A DNA stretch of 64,000 bases from Bradyrhizobium amphicarpaeae (GCF_002266435.3 NZ_CP029426.2:3254001-3318000); one strand, 5' to 3'. Shown: positions 45,216 to 54,176, counted from the first letter of the stretch. The notes: a model not told the origin generated them from the sequence alone. Numbers and translations: made by a program.

Positions 45216-47522
45216 ATGTCGTCCTATTCTGATGATCTCCACCAGGCGGCGCTCGCCTACCATCGTCTGCCGCGCCCTGGAAAGCTCGAGATCCAGGCAA
45301 GCAAGCCGCTTGCCAACCAGCGCGACCTTGCGTTGGCCTATTCTCCGGGCGTCGCTGCGGCCTGCACCGAGATCGCCAAGAATCCGGCGGAAGCCGCCAC
45401 GCTGACCACCCGCGCCAATCTGGTTGCCGTGGTCTCCAACGGCACCGCCGTGCTCGGCCTCGGCAATATCGGCCCGCTGGCCTCCAAGCCGGTGATGGAA
45501 GGCAAGGCGGTCCTGTTCAAGAAATTCGCCGGCATCGACGTGTTCGATATCGAGATCGCCGCCGACACGATCGAGCGCGTGGTCGAGACGGTGGCGGCAC
45601 TGGAGCCGACCTTCGGCGGCATCAATCTGGAAGATATCCGCGGACCGGAATGTTTCGAGATCGAGGCGCAGCTCAAGGAGCGCATGAAGATCCCGGTCTT
45701 TCATGACGACCAGCACGGCACCGCCATCATCGTCGCCGCCGCGATCACCAACGGCCTGCGCCTGAACGGCAAGAAGCTGTCCGACGTCAAGATCGTGGCG
45801 TCGGGGGCAGGGGCCGCGGCAATCGCCACGCTCAATCTGCTGGTGTCGATGGGCGCGCAGCGCAAGAACATCTGGGTCTGCGACATCGACGGCCTCGTGC
45901 ACGAGGGGCGCAACACCACGATGGACCGCTGGAAAGCGGTCTATGCGCAAAAGACCGACAAGCGCACGCTCGCCGACGTCATCGGCGGCGCCGACATCTT
46001 CATCGGCCTCTCGGCGCCGGGCGTGCTCAAGCCGGAGATGGCCAAGGCGATGGGCGACAAGCCGCTGATCATGGCGCTCGCGAACCCGACGCCCGAGATC
46101 ATGCCGGAGGAGGCGCGCAAGGCGCGTCCCGACGCCATGATCTGCACCGGTCGTTCCGACTATCCGAACCAGGTCAACAATGTCCTGTGCTTTCCCTTCA
46201 TCTTCCGGGGCGCGCTCGACGTCGGCGCCACCGCGATCAACGAGGAGATGAAGCACGCTGCCGTCGAGGCCATCGCGCAGCTAGCGCGCGAGGCGCCGTC
46301 GGATGCCGTCGCGCAAGGTTTCGACACCGGCGAGACGCAGGGCTTCGGCCCGGGCTCGCTGATCCCGAGCCCGTTCGATCCCAGATTGATTCTGCGCATC
46401 TCGCCGGCGGTGGCGAAGGCGGCAATGGAATCCGGCGTCGCGACGCGGCCGATCACCAATTTCGACGAATACACCGCGCTGCTGGAGCGCTTCGCCTTCC
46501 GCTCCGGCCTCGTCATGAAGCCGATGTTCGCCAAGGCCAAGACCCAGCCGGTGCGCGTGATCTACGCCGAAGGCGAGGACGAGCGCGTGCTGCGTGCCAC
46601 GCAGGTGGTGCTGGAGGAGAATTTGGCGCGGCCGATCCTGGTCGGTCGTCCTTCGGTGGTTGACGCCCGCATCAAGCGCTTCGGCCTGTCGATCCGCGCC
46701 GGCAAGGATTTCGACCTGGTCAATCCCGAAGACGATCCGCGCTACCGTTCCTATGTGCAGTCCTATGTCGAGGTCGCCGGCCGCCGCGGCGTGACGCCGG
46801 ATGCGGCCCGCACCGTGGTGCGCACCAACAACACGGTGATCGCCGCGCTCGCGGTGACGCGCGGGGAAGCGGATGCGATGCTGTGCGGCGTCGAGGGCCG
46901 CTACATGAGTCATCTGCGCCATGTCCGCGAGATCGTCGGTTTTTGCCCGGGCATCAGCGACTACGCTGCGCTGGCGCTGCTGATCACCAGCAAGGGCGCC
47001 TTCTTCATCGCCGACACGCAAGTTCGACCCAATCCGAGCGCGGAGGAACTTGCCGAGATCGCATCGCTTGCCGCGGTCCACGTCCAGCGTTTCAACATCA
47101 AGCCGAAGATCGCCTTCGTCTCGCATTCGGATTTCGGCAGCTACGACACCGATTCCTCGCGCAAGATGCGCCGCGCGACCCAGCTGCTCAAGGAAAAGCA
47201 TCCGGAGATCGAGGCCGACGGCGAGATGCAGGGCGACACCGCACTTTCGGCCGCCGCGCGAAAAATGGTGCTGCCGCACTCCAATCTCGAGGGCGAGGCC
47301 AATATCCTGATCATGCCGACGCTGGACACCGCCAACGTCGCCTATCAGATGATCAAGTCGCTCGCAGACGCGCTTCCCGTCGGCCCGATCCTGATCGGCC
47401 CGGCGCGCCCGGCGCATATCCTGACGCCCTCGGTGACGGCGCGCGGCATCCTCAACATGACGGCCGTGGCCGTCGTCGAAGCGCAAGAGCGCGCCGCACG
47501 GCAGCCGACGTTGTTCACGTAG
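45216..47522 (+). CDS. maeB: NADP-dependent malic enzyme with phosphotransacetylase-like domain
   Basis: A 768-residue MaeB-type enzyme: oxidative decarboxylation of malate to pyruvate with NAD(P)H. The N-terminal malic domain (about 1-180) has the entry [13 protein letters not shown]. An NAD-binding domain follows (about 165-420) with [12 protein letters not shown]. The C-terminal phosphotransacetylase-like domain (about 430-760) is normal in this subfamily, appears non-catalytic, and is thought to mediate acetyl-CoA regulation. In rhizobia, malic enzymes supply pyruvate during growth on plant C4-dicarboxylates. The ATG at 45216 ([10 protein letters not shown]) lacks a strong ribosome site. 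Confidence 0.95.
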   Translation: MSSYSDDLHQAALAYHRLPRPGKLEIQASKPLANQRDLALAYSPGVAAACTEIAKNPAEAATLTTRANLVAVVSNGTAVLGLGNIGPLASKPVMEGKAVLFKKFAGIDVFDIEIAADTIERVVETVAALEPTFGGINLEDIRGPECFEIEAQLKERMKIPVFHDDQHGTAIIVAAAITNGLRLNGKKLSDVKIVASGAGAAAIATLNLLVSMGAQRKNIWVCDIDGLVHEGRNTTMDRWKAVYAQKTDKRTLADVIGGADIFIGLSAPGVLKPEMAKAMGDKPLIMALANPTPEIMPEEARKARPDAMICTGRSDYPNQVNNVLCFPFIFRGALDVGATAINEEMKHAAVEAIAQLAREAPSDAVAQGFDTGETQGFGPGSLIPSPFDPRLILRISPAVAKAAMESGVATRPITNFDEYTALLERFAFRSGLVMKPMFAKAKTQPVRVIYAEGEDERVLRATQVVLEENLARPILVGRPSVVDARIKRFGLSIRAGKDFDLVNPEDDPRYRSYVQSYVEVAGRRGVTPDAARTVVRTNNTVIAALAVTRGEADAMLCGVEGRYMSHLRHVREIVGFCPGISDYAALALLITSKGAFFIADTQVRPNPSAEELAEIASLAAVHVQRFNIKPKIAFVSHSDFGSYDTDSSRKMRRATQLLKEKHPEIEADGEMQGDTALSAAARKMVLPHSNLEGEANILIMPTLDTANVAYQMIKSLADALPVGPILIGPARPAHILTPSVTARGILNMTAVAVVEAQERAARQPTLFT

Positions 47523-47542
47523 CGTCGTCGGTGGTGCAAATT

Positions 47543-47694
47543 CCTTCTCCCCTTGTGGGAGAAGGTGGCGCGAAGCGCCGGATGAGGGGTATCTCTCCGC
47601 GCGCCGCGATCGCCAGAGTCGTTCGCGACGATGGATACCCCTCATCCGTCTCGCCGCTTCGCGGCGAGCCACCTTCTCCCGCAAGGGGAGAAGG
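47543..47694. repeat. Intergenic palindromic repeat, family E
   Basis: A 152-base inverted repeat with outer arms ccttctccccttgtgggagaaggtggc / gccaccttctcccgcaaggggagaagg. Its inner arms are ggatgaggggtatc / gatacccctcatcc. It is the longest palindrome in the window and fills half of the 293-base gap between maeB and doxX. Confidence 0.9.
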
Positions 47695-47815
47695 AAAAAG
47701 ACAAGCGACTTTGAATTCCTTTCCAGTTCTCCATTTCACCGTTTGTAAACCCGCGCACGACTCTCCATAATCCGTCGGCGCGTTCCGTGCTTAGCGCTTT
47801 GCCAAGAGGCCGATC

Positions 47816-48268
47816 ATGCCAGCGTTCGTGACTTTCGGGCGAATCCTGTTCGCCGTGCTGTTCATCTACACGGGCGCGACCAAGCTCTTTGCCATCCAGG
47901 CGACCGCTGACTTCATCGCCACCAAGGTCGTGGTGCCCGACATCGTCGCGCCTTACGCCAAGCAGATCGAGACGGCCACGGCCATGACCACGCCGCAGCT
48001 GCTGGCGATCGCCGTCGGCGGTCTCGAGATCATCGCAGGCCTGATGATCGCGCTGAATTTCGGCGCGCGGTTCTTCGCGATGCTGATGATCATCTACGTC
48101 GCGATTGCGACCGTGCTGTTCGACGATTTCTGGAACCAGGCGCCGCCCGACAACGCCAGGATGGTGGTCGACGCGTTGAAGAACCTGTCGATCATGGGCG
48201 CCTTGTTCATGATCATGGGATACGGCCGCACCACGCGTCCGGCCGAGGCGGCCTACGGGGACGTGTAG
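47816..48268 (+). CDS. DoxX-family membrane protein
   Basis: A 150-residue inner-membrane protein with four hydrophobic segments (FGRILFAVLFIYTGATKL, LLAIAVGGLEIIAGLMIAL, FFAMLMIIYVAIATVLF, NLSIMGALFMIMGYG). This is the DoxX/YphA pattern. Family members form or associate with quinol-linked membrane complexes, and some take part in thiosulfate or thiol oxidation; this one's role is not known. AGAGGCC precedes the ATG. Its last 16 bases overlap the convergent 66-residue gene. Confidence 0.88.
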   Translation: MPAFVTFGRILFAVLFIYTGATKLFAIQATADFIATKVVVPDIVAPYAKQIETATAMTTPQLLAIAVGGLEIIAGLMIALNFGARFFAMLMIIYVAIATVLFDDFWNQAPPDNARMVVDALKNLSIMGALFMIMGYGRTTRPAEAAYGDV

Positions 48269-48453
48269 CTGACGACGCCGCAGGTTGCGCGGAGCAGAGC
48301 GGCCTTGGCTTCATAAGATTTCGCCAGCGTGACGAGTTGCTCGATCAACGGCTTCTCGATCGCGGACGTCGCGAGTTGGCGGCAGTGCAGGGCCTGGCCC
48401 AGCAGGCGTGCGCTTTCCTCGCGCGGATGGTCGGGAAGAAGAATGTGGGACAT
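48253..48453 (-). CDS. Small conserved protein of unknown function (66 aa)
   Basis: A 66-residue soluble, helical protein (MSHILLPDHPREESARLLGQALHCRQLATSAIEKPLIEQL...) with two cysteines and no signal peptide. It has alternating charged and hydrophobic helices and a natural codon pattern, and it converges on doxX with a 16-base overlap of coding ends. Function is unknown. Confidence 0.6.
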   Translation of the reverse strand: MSHILLPDHPREESARLLGQALHCRQLATSAIEKPLIEQLVTLAKSYEAKAALLRATCGVVSYTSP

Positions 48454-48695
48454 GTGGCGAGCCTATCGCATGTGAAGTCCCGGCGTTGTCATCGTCGAAT
48501 GAACCGGTGAGAAGCGCATTGATGCGGCTCAAATCCTGCTGCTCATCCGATGACCATGACGGCCATCGTAGTCCGTTGTGAGGAGCCTCATGCCGGCCAG
48601 CTGGCGGGCGACGGCGCTTGTTATGCACTGGGATTCAACCGGTTGGAGGCCGGTACTGAGATGCCGCTACTGTGCATGGGGTTGTTTTCGAGTTT
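48454..48695. other. Gap with no confident gene
   Basis: No convincing gene. A 49-codon plus-strand frame (ATG 48550 to TAG 48699, MTMTAIVVRCEEPHAGQ...) overlaps the end of the DHFR-fold gene by four bases. It has no ribosome site, so it is only a possibility. Confidence 0.3.
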
Positions 48696-49259
48696 TTAGT
48701 TGGAAGCTCTCGCCGGGCGCCACGGGGTCACGGTCACCCCATGCGCGGCGTCGAGCAGATACGGCGCATCAGGCTGCATCCCGTGTGACGTCAGCACCTG
48801 CTGCGGCGTCCGCTCGGGCACGCCGACGAAACAGCCTTCGCCGCCGGGCAGGCGCACATGCGGGGCTTCCGACAGCCAGAACGTATCGTACCGGCCCATG
48901 AACATCTCGAACACGACGGGGCCGCCGATGATTGCGACCATGCCGGAGGCGACATCGGCAAAGGCGCATGCCTCCTCGAAGCTCGCCTGTTTCGGATTCC
49001 ACAGCGTCGCGTTCGGCATTTCCGGATCGACGGTGAGCGGCTTGATCCTGCGGGTGACGATCAGCCGCTTGCGCTGCGGCGAGTTCGGTTGCTGCTCATG
49101 CGAGTTGCGGCCGTGCACGATCAGCGCGGCGCGATCGAGCGCCTGCTCGAAGAACAGCTTGTCGCCGTCGAACTTCAGGCTGTCGGGCATGACATGGCCG
49201 GCGTCGGCGAGCATGCCGTCGGCGGAGACGATGACGTAGCCTTCGATACGGAAAGACAA
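48696..49259 (-). CDS. Dihydrofolate-reductase-fold protein
   Basis: A 187-residue protein with the DHFR/RibD-C fold: an N-terminal strand IEGYVIVSADGMLADAG, ALIVHGRNSHEQ, RRLIVTRR-like KRLIVTRRI, and the nucleotide-site glycine pair in AIIGGPVVFEMFMGRYD. Real DHFR, RibD reductase or an unrelated reductase are all possible; residues around the folate site are not well conserved. The start is a TTG at 49259, six bases after the deacetylase stop, because no ATG is available before the first strand. Translation is probably coupled to the deacetylase gene. Confidence 0.8.
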   Translation of the reverse strand: MSFRIEGYVIVSADGMLADAGHVMPDSLKFDGDKLFFEQALDRAALIVHGRNSHEQQPNSPQRKRLIVTRRIKPLTVDPEMPNATLWNPKQASFEEACAFADVASGMVAIIGGPVVFEMFMGRYDTFWLSEAPHVRLPGGEGCFVGVPERTPQQVLTSHGMQPDAPYLLDAAHGVTVTPWRPARASN

Positions 49260-49265
49260 TGCCGT

Positions 49266-50291
49266 CTATTCGGAAACGGTCGTCACCACGGAATTGACCG
49301 GACGCTGGCTCACCGTCGGCAGCTTGGCGTCCTTGAGCAGCTCCTGGTCGTATTCGGGCAGCGACGAGGCCGGGAATTTGGCGCGCATCGCCACCACCTT
49401 GTAGCCGCCGGCCTTCAGGCGCTTGAGCAGCTCGGGCAGGGCCTCCGCGGTGTGCTTCTGGAAGTCGTGCATCAGGATGATGCCCTTGCCCTTGGTGTCG
49501 AGCTTCTTCATCACGGTCTCGACCACCTTCTCGGGCTTGGAGGCCTTGAAGTCGAAGGAGTCGATATCGCAGGAGAAGATCGCGGTGTTGCGGTTGCCGA
49601 GATAGGTGACCATCTCCGGCGGATGCTGAAGCGCCGGGAAGCGGAAGAACGGCGAGGGCGAGATGCCGCCGAGCGCCCACTTCACCGCGGAAAGGCCCTT
49701 CTCGATCTCTTCCTTGCGCTGCGCTTCGGTGAGCTTCTTGTTGTTGAGATTGGCGTGTGACCAGGTGTGGGTGCCGACGGTGTGGCCGGCGTTGTAGACC
49801 TGCTTCAGGATCTCCGGCTCGTAGGTCGCGTGCTTGCCGATCGAGAAGAAGATGCCGGTGGTGCATTCGTCGGCGAGCGCCTTCAGCACGGCGGGCGTGT
49901 TACGCGGCCAGGGGCCGTCGTCGAAGGTCAGCACAACCTCCTTGTCGCGCAGGAAGTCGAGCTCCTTGAAGTGCTCGAAGCCGAAGCCGGGACCGCCCGT
50001 GGTGTCGATCTCGACGGTGCGGGCGACCCCGAGTGCGCCCGGCGTGTTGCAGGCCGCGCGGGCCGGTTGCGGCGCCTGCTTGGGCGGCGGCGGATTGACG
50101 AAGCCCGCCGGCGCGACGGCCACCGTGGGAGCTGCCGGCGGTGCCGCCGCAGGCGCGGCTGCGGCCGGCGTCGCCACTGGGGCGGCTTGCGTCGCGGCTG
50201 CGGGCTTTGCGGCCGGGGTCTGCGACCATGCTGCGCCGGTCATCGCGACCGACATCGCGCTTGCCAAAATCAGTCCTGCCGCCACACGCAT
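49266..50291 (-). CDS. Secreted polysaccharide deacetylase (NodB-homology, CE4)
   Basis: A 341-residue exported enzyme. The signal peptide (MRVAAGLILASAMSVAMTGAAWSQ) is followed by an Ala/Pro-rich linker of about 45 residues, then a NodB-homology domain. The CE4 motifs are visible: TFDDGPW (catalytic Asp and metal Asp), HTWSHAN (the two metal His), RFPALQHP and LMHDF. It should remove N- or O-acetyl groups from a cell-surface or peptidoglycan-like polymer in the periplasm; the substrate is unknown. ATG at 50291 follows GAGGATAAC. The DHFR-fold gene follows six bases after its stop. Confidence 0.92.
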   Translation of the reverse strand: MRVAAGLILASAMSVAMTGAAWSQTPAAKPAAATQAAPVATPAAAAPAAAPPAAPTVAVAPAGFVNPPPPKQAPQPARAACNTPGALGVARTVEIDTTGGPGFGFEHFKELDFLRDKEVVLTFDDGPWPRNTPAVLKALADECTTGIFFSIGKHATYEPEILKQVYNAGHTVGTHTWSHANLNNKKLTEAQRKEEIEKGLSAVKWALGGISPSPFFRFPALQHPPEMVTYLGNRNTAIFSCDIDSFDFKASKPEKVVETVMKKLDTKGKGIILMHDFQKHTAEALPELLKRLKAGGYKVVAMRAKFPASSLPEYDQELLKDAKLPTVSQRPVNSVVTTVSE

Positions 50292-50456
50292 GGTGTTATC
50301 CTCGAGATTGATCCCGTTGTTCCGCCGCTGCTTTTCGCCTTCGGCAAAACCGTCCTGCCCCAAACGATCCTAGCCTAGATGGTGGGCCATCGCCATTGCA
50401 ACGGCTGTTTGGCATCCCGCCACAATTGTGCCCAGCCGGATTGGGCGCGCCTTGCA

Positions 50457-51026
50457 TCAAGTGTCGGCCAGCGTCCTGGCAATGGCGGTCTTGATCCGCG
50501 TGTCCGCCGGTTCGATCGCGGACGGAAAGACTTCGGCGATATAGCCGTCGCGTCCGATCAGGTATTTGTGGAAGTTCCAGCGCGGAACTTCCCTTGGCCG
50601 CGCCTCCGCTGCCCATTTGTAGAATGGATGCGCCTTTGCGCCGACCACGATGGCCTTGGCGGTGATCGGAAAGGTAACACCATATTGGTGGTGCGCGGTC
50701 TCCGTGATCTCGCTGGTGCCGCCGGGCTCCTGGCCGCCAAAATCGTTGGAGGGCACCCCGATCACGGTGAGCCCGCGTTCGCGAAACTCGTTCCAGAGCT
50801 CCTGCAAGCCGGCATATTGCGGCGTGTAGCCACAGAGCGAGGCCGTGTTGACCACCAGCAGCGGCTTGCCGGCAAAGGCGGCGAGGCGGATGTCGTCGCC
50901 GGATAAAGCGGGGAAGGAAAAGGCATAGGCCGGGATCCGGCTCATGCCGCTGTCGGCGAAAGCACGCGCCGCCGGCGCCAGCGTGCCGGCCAGCGCTGCT
51001 AAGAGCATGGTTCTGCGATTCATCAT
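50457..51026 (-). CDS. Secreted glutathione-peroxidase-like thiol peroxidase
   Basis: A 189-residue protein of the glutathione peroxidase family. It keeps the catalytic tetrad elements Cys65 (SLCGYTPQ), Gln99 (GGQEPG) and Trp150-Asn151 (PRWNFHK). It starts MMNRRTMLLAALAGTLAPAARA, an export signal with a twin-arginine-like start (NRRTML). So unlike most bacterial GPx it probably acts in the periplasm, perhaps with thioredoxin-like donors. The ATG pair at 51026/51023 follows GGGGGACGCC. It stands alone, 166 bases from the deacetylase gene. Confidence 0.9.
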   Translation of the reverse strand: MMNRRTMLLAALAGTLAPAARAFADSGMSRIPAYAFSFPALSGDDIRLAAFAGKPLLVVNTASLCGYTPQYAGLQELWNEFRERGLTVIGVPSNDFGGQEPGGTSEITETAHHQYGVTFPITAKAIVVGAKAHPFYKWAAEARPREVPRWNFHKYLIGRDGYIAEVFPSAIEPADTRIKTAIARTLADT

Positions 51027-51174
51027 GACGGCGTCCCCCGAAATGATCCCGGTCGCATGTTACTCCGGTGCGGCGGCCTGCCTCGTCAACACCGCGTTAT
51101 CGGGCGCCGTGCAACGCCAAGCTGTTGACGCGTTTTCTCGACGCGAACCGGTATCCACTTCGCTCGAAAACGCC

Positions 51175-52785
51175 TTAGTACAGGCGGACGATGAAGTCGG
51201 TGCCTTCGCCGGTCTCACCCTGGTTGATGCCCTGGTCCGAGATGATGATGGAGCCGCCCGATGTCAGCATTTCGTTGATCTTCGCCATCGTGTCGGCGGG
51301 GATCGAGATGCGGTCGAGGGCTGCGGCCGGACTGTCCGGCGTGACCACGGGTTTGGCGGCGACGGGGATTACCGCCACGCCACGTTGGCGGCGCGTGAGG
51401 TGGGCGCCGTCGTCGCGGGCCGCGGAGCGGGCGGTGACCGGCAGCGACAGCACCGACCAACGCAGCGCATTGGAATCGGACTTGTCGAGCTCGGCAGTGA
51501 AGATATGCGTGCCGAGCGGCCGGTCGCTGGTGGCGATGGTGACCGGCACCTCGAACAGCGGCGCAAAATTCTGCCGGACGTAGAGCTTGGAATCCTTGCG
51601 GCTGATGAAGACGGCGATCTGGCCGGCCCGTTTCGCCGCTTCAGGCTTTGCGGCCGGCGCGGGTTCGGCAAGCCGGCTCTCGTCCTTCTTCGCGTCGGGC
51701 GAGGCGGCGATCGCAGGTGCCGGCGCATCGGGTGTCTTCGCGGAGTTCGCAGCGTCCGTCTTGACCGGCTCGGTCTTGACGGCCTCGACCTTGTCGGCGG
51801 ACTTGTCCGCGTTCACCGGCTTGGCAACGTCTTCCGCCGGAGGCTTGGCCGCATCCGATGCTTCGGCCGCCCTGGCGTTGTCGACGGGCGCGGTGGCTTC
51901 GGCTTCTTCGTGGGCTGCCGCATTGCCCGTGGTCACGTCCGACATCACGGTGTGACCGACGGAGGTGCGCAGCTCCAATACGCTGTCGGCGCTGGCGGTC
52001 TTGGTTTCGACGGGCTTGGTTTCGACCGGCTTGGCTTCGGCGGCTTTGGCTTGCGCGGCGCCCTTGTCGGCCTTGTCGCCGACATTGGTCTGCGGCTCGA
52101 GGCTGGCGGTGGGTTGCGGCGGCACGCGCGACGAGGCGAGCAAAGGATGGGAGAAGTTGTGCGGTGACATCTCGCCGGGCGCGACGATGACGCGTGCGCC
52201 CATCCGGGTCCAATTCCACATCTTCACCGCGAACGCCATCGGCATGCGGATGCAGCCGTGCGAGGCCGGATAGCCCGGCAGCACGCCGGCATGCATCGCG
52301 ACACCGGACCAGGTGATCCGCTGCATGTACGGCATCGGCGCGCCGCTATAGATGTTGGAGTGGTGGAATTTGTGCTTCTGGATGACGCTGAACACACCCA
52401 TCGGCGTCGAATGGCCCTTCATGCCCGTCGACACCGGAGATTCCGCGAACACGCCGTTGGTATCGTAGACCGTGACCTTCTGCCGGTCGATCGAGACGAC
52501 AATGACGAGCGGTCCTTGCGGCTTGCTGCCGGCTTCCTTCTCGGCGACGACTTCTTTCTTGCCGGTGGCGCTGCGCTTCTGCGGCTTCTGGCGCGGTATT
52601 TCGGGATGCCGGTCCTGCCGGGCGTAATAGGACCCGTCGGAATAATCCGTCCAATAATAAAATGCTGCGTCTGCCTGGCTGGTCGCGCCGATCGCACCCG
52701 CCGCCGTCAAAATGGCGACCTGCCACAGCCGCGCCGGCTTGGCAGAAAAACCCGACCCGTTCACGCTGTTCATCCTCGAATCCAT
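51175..52785 (-). CDS. L,D-transpeptidase (YkuD) with a second, inactive-looking YkuD-like domain
   Basis: A 536-residue exported protein. A signal peptide (cleavage near ADA at 40) is followed by a YkuD domain (about 92-202) with the catalytic HAGVLPGYPASHGCIR: His165, His176, Cys178 and Arg180. YkuD enzymes cross-link peptidoglycan or attach proteins to it. A long Ala/Lys/Pro/Glu-rich linker (about 215-385, with KPVETKPVETK) leads to a second region (about 388-536). There IAVFISRKDSKLYVRQ and SGGSIIISDQGI echo the ends of the first domain, but there is no SHGCIR. ATG at 52785 or 52773. It is divergent from creA. Confidence 0.9.
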   Translation of the reverse strand: MDSRMNSVNGSGFSAKPARLWQVAILTAAGAIGATSQADAAFYYWTDYSDGSYYARQDRHPEIPRQKPQKRSATGKKEVVAEKEAGSKPQGPLVIVVSIDRQKVTVYDTNGVFAESPVSTGMKGHSTPMGVFSVIQKHKFHHSNIYSGAPMPYMQRITWSGVAMHAGVLPGYPASHGCIRMPMAFAVKMWNWTRMGARVIVAPGEMSPHNFSHPLLASSRVPPQPTASLEPQTNVGDKADKGAAQAKAAEAKPVETKPVETKTASADSVLELRTSVGHTVMSDVTTGNAAAHEEAEATAPVDNARAAEASDAAKPPAEDVAKPVNADKSADKVEAVKTEPVKTDAANSAKTPDAPAPAIAASPDAKKDESRLAEPAPAAKPEAAKRAGQIAVFISRKDSKLYVRQNFAPLFEVPVTIATSDRPLGTHIFTAELDKSDSNALRWSVLSLPVTARSAARDDGAHLTRRQRGVAVIPVAAKPVVTPDSPAAALDRISIPADTMAKINEMLTSGGSIIISDQGINQGETGEGTDFIVRLY

Positions 52786-52981
52786 AATCCAAATCAGACG
52801 TTAGTCTCGCAGAGGGGATACGCGTTCACCAGCATGGCGGTTCTGCCATCCGCTACTTTTGTCCAAGTCGTAGCAAAAAAGCCTCACGGAGCGGTAAACG
52901 GCGGCCGCGCCCGTCGGTCCGTCGTCTTCCTGAGCGGCCGTCTCATACCTACATTGTGGCGACTTGTTACCGGAGAACTTC

Positions 52982-53530
52982 ATGTCATCTCGTTTCCTCG
53001 GTCTTTCCAGCATCCGCTTGAAAGGCTTTGCTTTTCTCCTCCTGGCCCTGGTCGTGCCGGCAACGTCCGCTTCGGCCGCCGACGAGCCCGATCTGATCTT
53101 CCGCCGCTCGACCGTGTTCAAATGGATGAGTCCGAACGACAAGCTCGCGACCTATGGTCTCGACGATCCCGAAGTCGAGGGCGTCGCCTGTCATTTCACC
53201 GTGCCGGAGAAAGGCGGCTTCAAGGGCTGGCTGGGCCTCGCCGAGGAGGTCTCGGACATCTCGCTGGCCTGTCGCCAGGTCGGGCCGATCAAGTTCAAGA
53301 ACAAGATGGAGCAGGGCGATGACATGTTCCGCCGGCGACGCTCGCTGTTCTTCAAGAAAATGCAGATCGTGCGCGGCTGTGACGCCAAGCGCAACGTGCT
53401 GGTCTACATGGTCTATTCGGACAGGATTATCGAGGGCTCGCCGAAGAACTCGACCTCGACCGTGCCGATCATGCCTTGGGGGCCGGCGGACGCAAACGTC
53501 CAGAAGTGCGGCGAGTTCTTCACGCAGTGA
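52982..53530 (+). CDS. creA: CreA family protein
   Basis: A 182-residue exported protein of the CreA family: signal peptide ending SASAAD, then IFRRSTVFKWMSPNDKL, VEGVACHFTVPEKGGFKGWLGLAEE and FKKMQIVRGCDAKRNVLVYMVYSDRIIEGSPKNSTSTVPI. These match the widespread CreA signature, whose molecular function is still unknown. Three cysteines are spaced in the mature part. ATG at 52982 follows CCGGAGAAC. The 3' end is tandemly triplicated: FTQ-stop is repeated twice beyond the gene. Confidence 0.92.
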   Translation: MSSRFLGLSSIRLKGFAFLLLALVVPATSASAADEPDLIFRRSTVFKWMSPNDKLATYGLDDPEVEGVACHFTVPEKGGFKGWLGLAEEVSDISLACRQVGPIKFKNKMEQGDDMFRRRRSLFFKKMQIVRGCDAKRNVLVYMVYSDRIIEGSPKNSTSTVPIMPWGPADANVQKCGEFFTQ

Positions 53531-53575
53531 CGCTTGCGTTCACGCAGTGACGCACTTGCGTTCACTCAGTGACGC
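53519..53575. repeat. Tandem triplication of the creA stop region
   Basis: Three units start at 53519, 53539 and 53561 (20, 22 and at least 15 bases). All begin ttcac(g/t)cagtgacgc. The first holds the creA stop codon. The others repeat Phe-Thr-Gln-stop or its near variant in the spacer. Confidence 0.85.
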
Positions 53576-53756
53576 GGGACTGCGGTTTTGCGAGGTGCGA
53601 GCCGGTCAGCCGCACGAACGCTTGTGGCGCGGCTTCGAAGCCGCGGCCGGATTGCAGCGACATCGCGCCGGCTGAGGCGACGCGATTCGACCGTTGATTT
53701 TCGCGGTCGGTCCGTTGCTCCGCCCCGCGCGCCGTTGCGCGATCTTGCACCGTCAT
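53562..53756 (-). CDS. Possible small protein (64 aa)
   Basis: The frame on the minus strand gives 64 residues (MTVQDRATARGAEQRTDREN...SRVTE), polar and rich in Arg, Gln and Ser. AAGGGATGG lies about five bases before the ATG at 53756, and the stop lies inside the creA triplication. Codon use does not argue strongly either way. It could be real but unrecognised, or chance. Confidence 0.35.
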   Translation of the reverse strand: MTVQDRATARGAEQRTDRENQRSNRVASAGAMSLQSGRGFEAAPQAFVRLTGSHLAKPQSRVTE

Positions 53757-54002
53757 AGTGGCCATCCCTTGACTCAACGCGCCGGGTGATCCCCGCGTCT
53801 CGGTTTCGATGGCTTGGGTCGCAGCGGAAGCATCCCCGGTTCGACAGAACCCAGCCCTCGTTTGCGACACCATCAGCAGAAAAACGTAAAATGCGTGTGA
53901 AACCGGTGAGGCGGGAGCATGACGGCGACGGCGTCCAGTGTGCCCGCCGCACCGGAGCCGGAACCTGACAGGCCACTTTGAGCGATGGCGAAACCCAACT
54001 GA

Positions 54003-54060
54003 TATAATTGGTGTTTTCCGAGAATTGTGTCGTCGCCCCGGATAGGACGAAACAATTCTC
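54003..54060 (+). promoter_or_regulatory. -10 hexamer and long hairpin in the 420-base spacer
   Basis: TATAAT at 54003-54008 (possible -35 TTGAGC at 53978-53983, spacing 19) is followed by a 15-bp hairpin with one mismatch. Its arms are gagaattgtgtcgtc (54020-54034) and gacgaaacaattctc (54046-54060) around an 11-base loop. A transcript from here would start with this hairpin and run about 160 bases to the 54-aa gene. The rest of 53757-54176 shows no gene. Confidence 0.45.
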
Positions 54061-54176
54061 ACGCAAGATGAAACCATTTTGCGCTTTTGGCGCATCACGG
54101 GCGAAACCGCCCATGGTTATCAGCTTCACAACGACGAACGGCGCACCGCCGGCCACCGGAACTCGGAGACAAGACC

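Noticed and set aside
47543..47694. Insertion sequence with terminal inverted repeats
   Set aside because: Only 152 bases, no transposase frame and no visible target duplication; treated as a palindromic repeat.
53519..53575. CRISPR-like repeats
   Set aside because: Units are adjacent without spacers and number three; this is a tandem duplication of the creA end. No cas genes are present.
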